DNA from: Cyclobacterium amurskyense
GTDB taxonomy: Bacteria; Bacteroidota; Bacteroidia; Cytophagales; Cyclobacteriaceae
DNA length: 64,000 nt
NCBI RefSeq assembly: GCF_001050135.1
Contig: NZ_CP012040.1
Coordinates: 5,597,001 to 5,661,000, forward strand
Reading direction: 5' to 3'
Shown: in pieces, positions 20,501 to 29,045 of the stretch
Numbering within the stretch: the first letter of the stretch is position 1
How the letters are laid out: the number at the start of each line of letters is the position of its first letter
Notes under the pieces: generated by a model
Databases searched by the model: none
What the model was told of the DNA's origin: nothing
What the model saw: the letters and a program-made list of their open reading frames with translations, nothing else
Program-made: the position numbers and the translations under genes

Positions 20501-20657
20501 CAGGAAGATCGGTTTTGGAGTTAGCATGATCAATTTCTGATGTTGCATTGAAGATCGTTGTCCCTGCGTGAGTTCTTATTTGCACTTGAAAACAAAATAA
20601 GAATACAGCAAACACAGACAGCCATACCAACCGGGAGGTTGTAGACTTTTTTCTCAT
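17562..20657 (-). CDS. SusC/RagA TonB-linked outer-membrane protein (cassette B)
   Basis: A 1031-residue TonB-dependent transporter without an STN domain. It has a signal peptide (about 1-31), a carboxypeptidase-regulatory-like domain at about 55-125 (IPGATVIVVGTSIGTVTDID), EEVVVVGYGVQKKSDL as TonB-box region, plug with RGRTSLSGEQSPLIVIDGV, and a barrel ending in GYSVGLNLGF. The leader and N-terminal 130 residues resemble cassette A SusC, whereas the barrel is diverged, which suggests duplication followed by change of ligand. SusD starts 29 bases after the stop. Confidence 0.95.
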   Translation of the reverse strand: MRKKSTTSRLVWLSVFAVFLFCFQVQIRTHAGTTIFNATSEIDHANSKTDLPASISGRVVDQNKIPIPGATVIVVGTSIGTVTDIDGKFSIEAGPGQVLKISFIGFESEEVIIANQTVINVILQEDMASLEEVVVVGYGVQKKSDLTGAVVRADIEAFQESPNVSIMQSLQGSVAGLNVGQVNQAGGEPDIQIRGRTSLSGEQSPLIVIDGVIYRGNINDLNPNDIKSIDVLKDASAAAIYGSQASNGVIILTTKKGVDLGKPTINYSNSFTFQKPIKEFKTGTAADYLKKTEESDLYNSRTEPSGYLEPNPNWEPSSNFKTSDEILAYNQGRSDNWYDLMTNDNPYIQNHNLSLANATERSNYYISLGHTDQKGHMVNEGYNRINARVNLETNVTDWLTFGLQSAFTRSNYLGPTPSLGNRYLSPFATVRDENGEYIQITGGNTINPMVQLEADLVDKRLNFFGNFYAQIDFPFLEGLSYKVNYLNNYTTNQDYYFREYASNFQGGGQKMYQLNYNWSSDHILTYNKTFKDVHNVFLTLLYGSESRESEYTQASSFIYANTALGYNSLQSGSADQQRTSSGAWDESSLYQMARLFYGYDHRYLFTGTIRRDGFSGFGATNKFGIFPSLSLAWAASEEIFIADNTDWLNNLKLRISYGSNGNRTVGRYQTLATVAGGFNYITADGTPLYTQAINKLASPNLKWETTTGINLGVDFAILGNRISGSIDYYNNETTDLLYQVDIPGISRFETFPDNLGRIHNQGLDIAITTANIRKNDLTWESTFMFSRNRNELRELLGFDLDGDGVEDDLVSEGLFIGYPLDAIFDYSINGLWQINDEIPVYSDLGAYKVMDINGDGEIDPADRSIIGYEEPSYRFSINNTLTYKNWTFRLFINSIQGGNSRYLGMDNINSWQIINQENHFNNDFPLGLDYWTPENTDAIYERPNINISSGIAGTRYIPRSFVRLQDVSLAYNFPRELLTKLKIQNLKVFVSGKNLYTLTKWPGWDPETGQNINRTGRPVLKGYSVGLNLGF

Positions 20658-20785
20658 GGGTTTATTGTTTTGGGTTATTGAATAATTGATAAATGCCCTG
20701 CAATAATTAATACAAGATATTTGGGATTATTTGGCTGCATACAATTTTATTGAAATTGAATATAACCTTTAAATTTACAGGTCAA

Positions 20786-20799
20786 CAATATATAAAATA
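20786..20799 (-). promoter_or_regulatory. Candidate promoter (-7-like) of cassette B susC
   Basis: The minus strand reads TATTTTATATATTG, nearly the same as the element at 12220-12233 before the other PhoD-cassette susC. Nearer the gene, both leaders also share CAATAACCCAAA (here about 20671-20682). Neither contains the exact TAnnTTTG consensus. Confidence 0.4.
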
Positions 20800-21105
20800 A
20801 AAGATAATTTTTTGATTATTTCATATACAAAAGATATTACTAAACATTTAATCATGATTTTATATTCATCTAATAAGCCATTGACACCTTATTTCAAAGG
20901 TTAATTTCTTACAGGGTAATTGCTGCTTTATGAAACTAACTAGTTAATCAAATAAAAAATCATTAATTTTTCGCTCCTAGTAACTGTTACAGGTTACTGC
21001 CTTGGAACCTATTAGGTAAAAAGATTAGCGAATTAGTTTGCCTATAAAGAGTGATGATTTAAATACTAACCTACCTAACTAAACGATCTGAATCCATTCT
21101 AGAAG

Positions 21106-21291
21106 CTTCAACCCGGATATGTAATAGGATTTCCCGTAATTACGGGAAGTGTTGCAATCGCAAGAAAATCAGGCTGTTTGGAGATCTTAGCATAACACCG
21201 CTATGGTGAAATTGAAAACAGCAACGAAGTGGCTGATTTTGAAGCGATTTCAGCACGTAATAGAATGTCTATTGCATATTTCGGGTTGAAG
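21106..21291 (+). repeat. Palindromic intergenic repeat, copy 1
   Basis: A 186-base element. Its outermost ends are a perfect 10-base inverted repeat, CTTCAACCCG (21106-21115) and CGGGTTGAAG (21282-21291). A small local palindrome TTCCCGTAATTACGGGAA lies at 21131-21148. The conserved core includes CACCGCTATGGTGAAATTG and AGCAACGAAGTGGCTGATTT. It lies between the cassette B susC promoter and the terminator of the next susD. The remaining gap from 20800 to 21105 shows nothing I can support. Confidence 0.85.
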
Positions 21292-21323
21292 AAACTAACA
21301 AAATTCCATCTACACTTGGAAAT

Positions 21324-21360
21324 AAAAAAAGCAATACCCATAACGGGTATTGCCTTAAAA
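21324..21360 (-). terminator. Intrinsic terminator after susD of the third SusCD locus
   Basis: A perfect 9-base stem (GCAATACCC at 21331-21339 and its complement at 21345-21353) with a 5-base loop is followed on the minus strand by a run of seven Ts (21324-21330). It lies 27 bases beyond the susD stop. Confidence 0.85.
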
Positions 21361-21386
21361 AAAACTTGATTTATACAGCTAAGTAA

Positions 21387-23387
21387 TTATTCCAATGCAC
21401 CTTCATTCGCTTGGAGTGACCATCCCGGATTTTGGTAAATAACTGAATTTGAAGGATCTCCACTTGTGGAAGTGATAATAAAATGCTGAATGGCTATTGG
21501 TTCCAAGTAATGAGCGGTAGCCCATTTGTAACCATCCTTCACCAAATTGGTGCCTCCAAGCATAATTCTGTAAGGAAGTAGGTAATCACTTTCATCAGGA
21601 TTAGAAACATTTGGAGTCGCTGAATCATTTGTTCCTGCAGGAATCAATAAAGTTTCATTGGTCTCTTCATCCACATACCAACTTTGCATAGGCCCCCACA
21701 GTTTGAAACCTTTTGCGATATACGGATCCGATTTAAGTTGATCCAAAGCTCTCCAACGTTTCAGGTCAAAGAACCGCATGCCTTCGGCAATCAACTCATT
21801 TCTTCTTTCTCTTCTGATATTGTACAAAATTGGATCTGAAAGCATTTCTCCGGAAGAATATGCGCCCATATCCCCTTCAGCTTCTTTGCTAATAATGGTA
21901 TTGGCAATGGTAAGGTTAAAGTCAGGACTAACGCCGGCTCTCACCCTTAAGGCTTCCCAATAAGCGGCGGCTTTTGCGTCAATGCTTCCATTGGCTAGGT
22001 AAGAGGCTTCAATATAGTTCAGGTATGCTTCTGCTGCTCTAAACACTATTGAACCAACGGTACCTGCTTCACCTACTGTCTGAGATGGCAAATAACTAAA
22101 CCCTTTCTTTATACCGTATCCGGTTACATATTTGGTTTCTTGGTTACCAATAATTTCCGGCTCCGTTATAAGAACAGGAGATCCATCTGCATTGGTTTGG
22201 CCTATTAACCTGACTTCACCTGCATCCTTCATAAATAATTGAAGTCTGTTGTCCCTATCAGCCTTTACATCGGCAATAAAATCGTCTCCATGATATCCTG
22301 AACCCGCTGCATAGATTGGTAGTCCATTGGCCATCAAGAAGCTTTCAACAAGTCCTTTAGTGTAACCTGTATTCCCACCGTTTGAATTGATATAAGCATT
22401 GATATTGTGACGAATACCTAAGGTATGGTCATATTGTCTCCAAAGTAATACTTCATCATACTGACTCATGTCCAAGTCTCCAAACATTTTATGGTATGGA
22501 TTTTCAGAGGAATCATAGCCATTATCCAGGGTATTGGTGGTCAATGAAACCTGATCAGCAACCAATTCAGCAGCTTCCATGGCTTCACCAAGAAAATAAT
22601 CAATTTCTTGATCTATATCAAGGCTGAAATTAGGGTTATCACCTTCTCCAGGCCATCCAGGACCACCAGGAACATGAGCTGTACCTTTATGGTAAAGCAA
22701 CCATGTGGCTTCATGCAAAGCAACCCTTGACTTGAAAGTCAATGCTGCCATTTGGTTGATTCTGTTCTTTCCTCCCGGAGGGCTTACCAATAATAGGTTG
22801 ATGGCAGAATCAAGGTCAGAAATAATAAACCTCGCTACTTCGTTCCTAGGCTTTCTTTTAGAAACCTCTGTCAGGGTTTCCATATCATCAGGGAGGGTAG
22901 TTTTAACTATTGGATAATCACCTAAACTTTGCACCTTGTTAAAATACTCATAGGCCCTAAGAAAATAACCTTCTCCGATATAATGCTCCACATTGGAAGT
23001 ATTACCAGAAATCCCATTGGCTTTCCAGCGAGGGACAACAGTTTCGAGGAAATAATTCATGTCCCTTATCTGTCCAAAACTCCATGAACCACCTGTCTGA
23101 CTAACCCTATATTCACCAGGTATCCATCTATTACTGGCATTGGTGGTGGCTTGGTTATCTGTATGGTTGTCATAGCCAAAGGTACCTACATTCCATCCTG
23201 AATGCGTAGGAAAAGCATAATTGGCAATGGTATAAGCTGCCAAATCGGCTTCCGAGTGTAGGTAAGCTTCTGGTGTTACTACGGATAAAGGCTCTCTTTC
23301 CAGAAACTCATTACAAGACATGTTCAACAATGGCAATACCATTGCTAAGGCTATATATAATTTAGATTTTATATGTATTCTCATCAC
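21387..23387 (-). CDS. SusD/RagB-family lipoprotein (large, third SusCD locus)
   Basis: A 666-residue SusD homologue, longer than the other SusD proteins here (545-566). Start may be residue 1 or the adjacent Met2. The signal ends LLNMSC with the lipid cysteine at residue 25, followed by NEFLEREPLSVVTPEAYL. Family features include YIGEGYFLRAYEYFNKVQSLGDYPIV, RAAEAYLNYIEASYLANG, RRERRNELIAEGMRFFDLKRW and a terminal YQNPGW. It begins 9 bases after the SusC stop and is the surface ligand-binding partner of that protein. Confidence 0.94.
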   Translation of the reverse strand: MMRIHIKSKLYIALAMVLPLLNMSCNEFLEREPLSVVTPEAYLHSEADLAAYTIANYAFPTHSGWNVGTFGYDNHTDNQATTNASNRWIPGEYRVSQTGGSWSFGQIRDMNYFLETVVPRWKANGISGNTSNVEHYIGEGYFLRAYEYFNKVQSLGDYPIVKTTLPDDMETLTEVSKRKPRNEVARFIISDLDSAINLLLVSPPGGKNRINQMAALTFKSRVALHEATWLLYHKGTAHVPGGPGWPGEGDNPNFSLDIDQEIDYFLGEAMEAAELVADQVSLTTNTLDNGYDSSENPYHKMFGDLDMSQYDEVLLWRQYDHTLGIRHNINAYINSNGGNTGYTKGLVESFLMANGLPIYAAGSGYHGDDFIADVKADRDNRLQLFMKDAGEVRLIGQTNADGSPVLITEPEIIGNQETKYVTGYGIKKGFSYLPSQTVGEAGTVGSIVFRAAEAYLNYIEASYLANGSIDAKAAAYWEALRVRAGVSPDFNLTIANTIISKEAEGDMGAYSSGEMLSDPILYNIRRERRNELIAEGMRFFDLKRWRALDQLKSDPYIAKGFKLWGPMQSWYVDEETNETLLIPAGTNDSATPNVSNPDESDYLLPYRIMLGGTNLVKDGYKWATAHYLEPIAIQHFIITSTSGDPSNSVIYQNPGWSLQANEGALE

Positions 23388-23396
23388 AAATTCTCT

Positions 23397-26300
23397 TTAG
23401 AAGTTAACATTTAGACCCAATGAATAAACAGTGGAGAAAGGATAGGTTTTACCATCATTCCAACCGGATAATCCTACTGATTCAGGATCAAATATTTTAG
23501 ACATTTTAGAGAAGGTCAAAAGATTTTCTCCCGATACATAAAAGCGAGCGTTTCCTACACCAATTCTGGAAACAATTTCTGATGGGAGGCTGTAACCTAT
23601 TTGCAAGTTTTTCAATCTCATATAGGCTGCACTTTGCAGAAACCTGCTTTGGGTTTGGTTATTTTTACCATTATCAAAAACAGGTCTTGGGAAGTAGGAA
23701 TCAAGATTCACATCTGCCAGTCCTGCTTGTACCATTGGCGAGTTCTCGTCTCTGTAGAAATCCATGTGCTCCATAAATCCAGCTGCCTGCCACATATTTT
23801 GACCTCCGGTACCCCAGAAATAAGGGCCATTTGGCATCCAGTCTCTTTTACCCACCCCCTGGATAAAAATTCTAAAATCCCAATTTCTATATTGTCCGGA
23901 AAGATCCAGGCTGTATTTGAATCGAGGTGTGGAGTTACCTAATATTTTTCGGTCACCTGAATCTCCAAGAGTATTGCTACCTGAATTAACCGTTCCATCT
24001 CCATTTAGGTCTTTGTACATGATGTCTCCGGCCATCCAATTGGTACCTAATTGATTTTGGTTGGTCGTTTCCAAGTGCTGGTCCATTTCGGCCTGATCTT
24101 TTGCTATGCCTACAGTCTCATAACCCCAGATATTGCCACTTAACTCACCTTCATACCATTGGCTAAGGTTATATGTATCATTGGGGTATTTTGTCACTTT
24201 CATTTGATCATCTGAAAGCACACCTCTTACACTATAATTAAAATCTCCAATATTGTCTCTCCAAGTTGATTCTAACTCAAAGCCCCAAGATTTTAAATCA
24301 GCATTGTTTATTAGCGGAACACTTGTACCCAAAATCACCGGCAATTCTTGTGCAGGGCCAACCATATCTAGGGTAAGTCTAGTGAAATAATCAAAATTCA
24401 CTGTTAGACGGTTGTCAAACATTCCCATATCCAAACCAATATTGTAACTTCTTACCCTTTCCCAAGTCATGAACCTACTGATAAGTCCCGGTGCAGTGGC
24501 AGTATTGGGCTTAATACCATTCACTAACCAACTTCCGGAGTTTACTGAGAAAGGCTGGGTTAGGTAAAAGGGATACCAACTTGAAGTATTCTGGTTGCCA
24601 AGCTCACCATAAGACCCCCTGATCTTTAACATTTGGATTTTGTCGTCCCAGGTCCAGAAATCTTCTCTGGCAATATTATAACCTACGGATGCGGAGTTAA
24701 ACAAATTCCATCTCAAATCTTGGATAAACCGTGAAGAACCGTCATACCTTGAATTGAATTCAAAGAGGTATTTTTCTTTATAGTTATAGTTCAAACGTCC
24801 AAAGAAACCTGCGGTAGCCCAGTGGTTAAGGGCACCTGCATTTTGGAAATTGTCTGTAGCTGTGTTGATAGAAATGACAGTAGGAGTGATTAATCCTGTT
24901 CTACTTGCACTGATGTTTCTGTATTTATTCAATTCAGAATTAAAACCAGCCATCACCTTGAAGTTATGTCCTTCGCCTAAATTGAAGCTGTAATCTGAAT
25001 AAATATTGCTTGTGAAAAAGTCTTCTTTTTGATTGAATTGACTAACAGCAGTATGGCCGGCTGCACTCCAGTAAACAGGTGCTGGATAGGCTTCTCCATC
25101 CACATCGTAGGCAAAAGCAGGCAGCACATTGCTGTCATTATTGGTATTGATCAACCTATAATTAATGCTGGCAATGATATTCCAGTTATCTTTAGGCGTA
25201 TAAGTTAACTGACCTTGCATATAATAGAAGTCTTTCAGGTTGTTTACCCTACCTCCTGTTTTCATCTGATTGATTTCAGAAGGGTAAGAATAATATCCAT
25301 TGGGATCTTTTACCGGAACCGTTGGCCATCTCCTTGCAACATTATGGTAAAAAAGATCATTTAAATGCGTGGCTTTTGTAAAGTATTCCCTCACAAACCT
25401 GTTATTGTATAAAAAGGAAACCTTGTCATTGATTTTAAGGTCAACTTTGGCAGTGATACCATATCTGTTAAAACTGTCATCAGCATGTCGGGTAAGTCCT
25501 CCTTGGTCCAGATAATTGGCTGAAACGTAGTATTTGGCATTTTCACTCCCACCATTCACACTCAAATTGTGTTCTTGACTGAAAGTCATTGATTTATATT
25601 GCTCTGCAAACCAATCAGTATTTCCATTGGATGCAGAATAATATTGCCAACGTTCTCCATTATTATCAGGAATGGTAGAAGTTTCTAGCGTACCATTTTG
25701 GTATTGAACAATGCGGTCTATGGTTTCATCGTCAAATATGGGGCTTCTTCCCGCATGGTATGCCGCTTCATTGTAATACAAAGAAAAAGTATGTGAATCC
25801 ATCATGTCCGGTAAGCCTCTAGGCTGACCGAAACGGAAATTGTTGTTATAATTCACCTTTGCTTTTCCTTCTTTACCACTTTTGGTGGTTACTAAAATTA
25901 CACCAAAGGCCGCTCTCGAACCATAAACTGATGCCGCTGCAGCATCTTTTAGAACGGTAATATTATCAATGTCCTGAGGATTGAGGGCATTTAAGTCTCC
26001 ATCCATTCCATCAATCAAAACCAAAGGGGAAGAGGTAGAACCTTGACCAATTGTTCCTGCCCCTCTAATATTGAAATTTAGAGATTGATTCAATTCACCA
26101 CCAAGACCTCCTGTTTGTAAGTTTAGTCCCGGAATAACACCTTGAAGCATTTGCCCAACATTTTGTACCGGCCTTTCTGCAATAACGGCTGCATCTATGG
26201 TGGTTACTGCCCCCGTTAGGTTAGCCTTTTTCTGCTCTCCGAAACCAACAACTACCACTTCATTTAGTGAAGAAATTTCTTCAACAAGGGTAACATTTAT

Positions 26301-26906
26301 TACGCTTTGGGATCCTACCTTAATTTGTTGTGCTTCGTAACCTATAAAAGAAAAAACCAATTCAGCCCCTTCAGGAACACTGATGGAGTATTTTCCATCC
26401 AAATCCGTGGCCGTACCTATAGAGGTTCCAGGTATAGAAACTGTGACCCCGGGTATAGGGGCGCCGCTTTCATCAACAACCGTACCCCGAATAGCTATAG
26501 CAAATTTTTCAATTTTATTTTTTGCTAAAACCGGTGACAGTTTATTAACCTTGGACTTTTTTATTACGTATATATTCTCGTTAACCCTTTTAAAGTCATA
26601 AGGGACTATGGTCGCTAACCTTTCAAGTGCCTCTTTCAGGTTACTGGAAACACTAAGCTTAACTTTGGTTTTATCTGTCAATACGGATTGATTGTAAGCA
26701 AAAATGAAATCAGTTTGCTTTTCTAACTTACTTAGAACATCAACCAACGATTCTCCATTGGCATACAATTGAACCTGATAATCTTCCAAACTTTGGCTGG
26801 TAGAAGGCTCTGCCACCAAGGTTTGGATTCCCAACAACATGGGTAAGAAGAGTTTTAAAGTTTGTTTTGAAATACGCACAATTATCCTCAGTAAATAATT
26901 TTTCAT
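23397..26906 (-). CDS. SusC/RagA TonB-linked outer-membrane protein with STN domain
   Basis: A 1169-residue TonB-dependent transporter. In order: signal peptide (about 1-33), STN domain at about 50-115 (DVLSKLEKQTDFIFAYNQSV), a carboxypeptidase-regulatory-like domain at about 139-208, EVVVVGFGEQKKANLTGAV as TonB-box region, plug, and a barrel ending YSLGLNVNF. The STN domain and the upstream FecR and ECF sigma genes identify a trans-envelope-signalling SusC. Ligand unknown. A spacer hairpin lies upstream between fecR and this gene. Confidence 0.95.
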   Translation of the reverse strand: MKNYLLRIIVRISKQTLKLFLPMLLGIQTLVAEPSTSQSLEDYQVQLYANGESLVDVLSKLEKQTDFIFAYNQSVLTDKTKVKLSVSSNLKEALERLATIVPYDFKRVNENIYVIKKSKVNKLSPVLAKNKIEKFAIAIRGTVVDESGAPIPGVTVSIPGTSIGTATDLDGKYSISVPEGAELVFSFIGYEAQQIKVGSQSVINVTLVEEISSLNEVVVVGFGEQKKANLTGAVTTIDAAVIAERPVQNVGQMLQGVIPGLNLQTGGLGGELNQSLNFNIRGAGTIGQGSTSSPLVLIDGMDGDLNALNPQDIDNITVLKDAAAASVYGSRAAFGVILVTTKSGKEGKAKVNYNNNFRFGQPRGLPDMMDSHTFSLYYNEAAYHAGRSPIFDDETIDRIVQYQNGTLETSTIPDNNGERWQYYSASNGNTDWFAEQYKSMTFSQEHNLSVNGGSENAKYYVSANYLDQGGLTRHADDSFNRYGITAKVDLKINDKVSFLYNNRFVREYFTKATHLNDLFYHNVARRWPTVPVKDPNGYYSYPSEINQMKTGGRVNNLKDFYYMQGQLTYTPKDNWNIIASINYRLINTNNDSNVLPAFAYDVDGEAYPAPVYWSAAGHTAVSQFNQKEDFFTSNIYSDYSFNLGEGHNFKVMAGFNSELNKYRNISASRTGLITPTVISINTATDNFQNAGALNHWATAGFFGRLNYNYKEKYLFEFNSRYDGSSRFIQDLRWNLFNSASVGYNIAREDFWTWDDKIQMLKIRGSYGELGNQNTSSWYPFYLTQPFSVNSGSWLVNGIKPNTATAPGLISRFMTWERVRSYNIGLDMGMFDNRLTVNFDYFTRLTLDMVGPAQELPVILGTSVPLINNADLKSWGFELESTWRDNIGDFNYSVRGVLSDDQMKVTKYPNDTYNLSQWYEGELSGNIWGYETVGIAKDQAEMDQHLETTNQNQLGTNWMAGDIMYKDLNGDGTVNSGSNTLGDSGDRKILGNSTPRFKYSLDLSGQYRNWDFRIFIQGVGKRDWMPNGPYFWGTGGQNMWQAAGFMEHMDFYRDENSPMVQAGLADVNLDSYFPRPVFDNGKNNQTQSRFLQSAAYMRLKNLQIGYSLPSEIVSRIGVGNARFYVSGENLLTFSKMSKIFDPESVGLSGWNDGKTYPFSTVYSLGLNVNF

Positions 26907-26974
26907 ACTTTTATAAGGTTAAATTAATAAATGTAGGTTTTAGCCGGACTCGGATAATTCCTTTTGATTTAATC

Positions 26975-26998
26975 CCGGAACTGTTGCAGCAGTTCCGG
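26975..26998. promoter_or_regulatory. Hairpin in the second fecR-susC spacer
   Basis: A perfect 9-base stem, CCGGAACTG at 26975-26983 with its complement at 26990-26998 and a 6-base loop, about 70 bases ahead of the susC start. On the minus strand the sequence after it is not T-rich, so it does not look like an ordinary terminator of fecR. It is positionally equivalent to 3897-3939. Confidence 0.5.
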
Positions 26999-27042
26999 AT
27001 CTTTTTGGTTTAAAGTCATAAAGCTTACATAGGCAGTTTCAT

Positions 27043-28029
27043 TTAATTGATGCAACTTTTATAGTTTATAATAATCTTTCTTTCATCTACCTTTTCCCAG
27101 TCAAAATCAACTATGTTTTTTAATCCATATAGAATTGAATAGAGGCTTTTATTGGAATATGTGGAACGAATGGTGCAAGATTCACCAACGTCCCCTCTAA
27201 TTTCGATTTCAATGTGGTACATGGATCCAATAGTGGCTATTACTTCTTCGAATGGAACAAAGTCAAATGACATTTTTTCAGCTTTCCAAGCTAGTTCTTC
27301 TTCTATGTCAATTTCTTCTACATGAATTTCCTTATTGAGTCGATTGATGGTTGCTTTCTGATTTGGATCTATTAAATTTAAACTTGCCCCTTTAGTGAGA
27401 TCATTTGTCACGCCAACCTTTCCACTTGCAACCACCACTTCAACCAACTCCTCATTGGCAGCATTTATATTAAAGGAAGTTCCCAATACTCGCGTTAAAA
27501 CACCATTGCTAACCACTTCAAATGGCTTTTTCTTATTTTTAACTACATTAAAAAAACCTTCTCCTTCCAAGATCACTTCTCTTTTGTCCCCGGCGAAGTT
27601 TATTGGAAATCGGATACGGGAATTGGTATTCAAAAATACTGTAGAACCATCTGGTAAGGTAAATGTTCCTTTCTGAGTTTGACTGGTCACTTTTTCTACC
27701 CATTCCTGATCAGCATTACTTCCTAAGCCGGAAGAAAATAAAAAATAAGTAAGGGAAAAACCTATCAATAAAACGGCTGCCCATTTAAAAATTGTCAAAG
27801 GATCAAACGAAACCTGATTGCCTTTTTTCCTTTCATCAATTTTTTGCTTGACATTGTCTTTCAATGCCAATTCCTCAGCTGGAGAAAGTGGCCAATCTAT
27901 TTCTCTCCTCTGAATCAGATCAAAAATCTGTCTTATTTGATCTAGCTCTTCGGGACTAGCCTTTCCATTGGCCTGCTTCTTTAATAAAGTTAAAAATATT
28001 TCTTTGTTCATTGATTTCATGCTTGTCAT
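27043..28029 (-). CDS. FecR-family anti-sigma factor
   Basis: A 328-residue single-pass regulator. The start is uncertain because Met1, Met4 and Met7 are all possible. The membrane segment is at about 82-100 (KWAAVLLIGFSLTYFLF). The periplasmic FecR domain carries VILEGEGFFNVVKNKKKPFEV and RVLGTSFNINAANE, and the C-terminus is DUF4974-like (MSFDFVPFEEVIATI; CTIRSTYSNKSLYSILYGL). It should inhibit the ECF sigma factor encoded 143 bases upstream and respond to the STN domain of the downstream SusC. Confidence 0.93.
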   Translation of the reverse strand: MTSMKSMNKEIFLTLLKKQANGKASPEELDQIRQIFDLIQRREIDWPLSPAEELALKDNVKQKIDERKKGNQVSFDPLTIFKWAAVLLIGFSLTYFLFSSGLGSNADQEWVEKVTSQTQKGTFTLPDGSTVFLNTNSRIRFPINFAGDKREVILEGEGFFNVVKNKKKPFEVVSNGVLTRVLGTSFNINAANEELVEVVVASGKVGVTNDLTKGASLNLIDPNQKATINRLNKEIHVEEIDIEEELAWKAEKMSFDFVPFEEVIATIGSMYHIEIEIRGDVGESCTIRSTYSNKSLYSILYGLKNIVDFDWEKVDERKIIINYKSCIN

Positions 28030-28172
28030 AATAAAAGTAACATGAAACCGGTTTTACACTTAGTAAGTAAAAAATTTATTTAAACAATTAAGTACTTTTA
28101 ATAATTTATTTATCAAACTAACTTAATATTTTTAAATTATAATTCTTAAATATTGACAAAATAAAAAATTTA

Positions 28173-28739
28173 TTAAATTAAATAAGCAAATAATTGGTAA
28201 AAACAAAAAAATATTCCGTTCACATTTTTTTTAATAAATTTTAAGGCTTTATTCAAATGGGCTTCAACTGTGCGGATTGAAATATTCAATTGGCCTGCTA
28301 TTTCTTTGTTTGAAAGTTGTTCTTCCCTACTTAAAATGAAAACTTCTCGACACTTGACGGGTAATTGGTTAATTATAATTTTTAAATTAGATACCATCTC
28401 TTTTTCTTCTAAGATCAAGTCAACCCCCAAATTATCCGGTAGATGATTAAAAAACTGTTCAAGATCAGTTGTTGGTTTTAAATCCCTAATAGCGTTCATT
28501 GCCTGAAATTTAACCGCCCTAAACAGGTAGCTCTCTAATTTTTCAATTTTATTGGATTTTGCTCTTTCCCATAATTTCACAAATACCTCTTGCACAATAT
28601 CTTCACAAACAATCTGGTCCTCAAAAATTTTATAGGCATATACATAAAGCTGCTTCCAATACTTTTCGTAAATGGCATTGAATGCCTCCTCTTTTCCTTT
28701 ATAAAGGAGTAAACTAAGATCTTTATCAGTTAGGTTCAA
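28173..28739 (-). CDS. ECF RNA polymerase sigma factor (FecI-like)
   Basis: A 188-residue sigma-70 family protein with region 2 (FNAIYEKYWKQLYVYAYKIF; CEDIVQEVFVKLWERA) and region 4 (CREVFILSREEQLSNKEIAGQL). No region 3. Together with the FecR at 27043 and the STN-type SusC at 23397 it forms the usual three-part signalling cascade. The flanking DNA is very AT-rich. It resembles the sigma factor at 5053 in architecture, but the two have diverged. Confidence 0.92.
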   Translation of the reverse strand: MNLTDKDLSLLLYKGKEEAFNAIYEKYWKQLYVYAYKIFEDQIVCEDIVQEVFVKLWERAKSNKIEKLESYLFRAVKFQAMNAIRDLKPTTDLEQFFNHLPDNLGVDLILEEKEMVSNLKIIINQLPVKCREVFILSREEQLSNKEIAGQLNISIRTVEAHLNKALKFIKKNVNGIFFCFYQLFAYLI

Positions 28740-29045
28740 TTAGCTTTATAGGATATTTTGACCGCTAAATAAAGCTATTTTTTATTTATCAAAAAAATTA
28801 AAATTTCATGAAATAAATCAAATTAAATGACTAAGTGAAAACCTATTCCAACCCCTTTCCAATAAAAAAATGGTCTTTAACACCTGATTTCAAATAAATT
28901 ACCTGCTTAAAAAAAATGCGGTCTAAGCTAATTGCAATCCATATTTCACATCAATTTCAAGAATGATTAATCACCCATATACTTGTTTTTTACCTTTTCA
29001 ATTTATAAACCCTGCTTTACCACCAAGAGAGTTAATATTTATCAA
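28740..29045. other. Intergenic region, no gene seen
   Basis: About 306 very AT-rich bases between the GDPD stop and the sigma start. It probably holds the sigma promoter on the minus strand, but I could not find a convincing box or terminator. Confidence 0.4.

Noticed and set aside
28043..28056. TGAAACCGGTTTTA, a LacI-operator-like palindrome between the second sigma and fecR genes
   Set aside because: It is one base off the pattern, has a different core from the two operators near the LacI gene, and lies in a locus with its own sigma/FecR control. It is probably coincidence.
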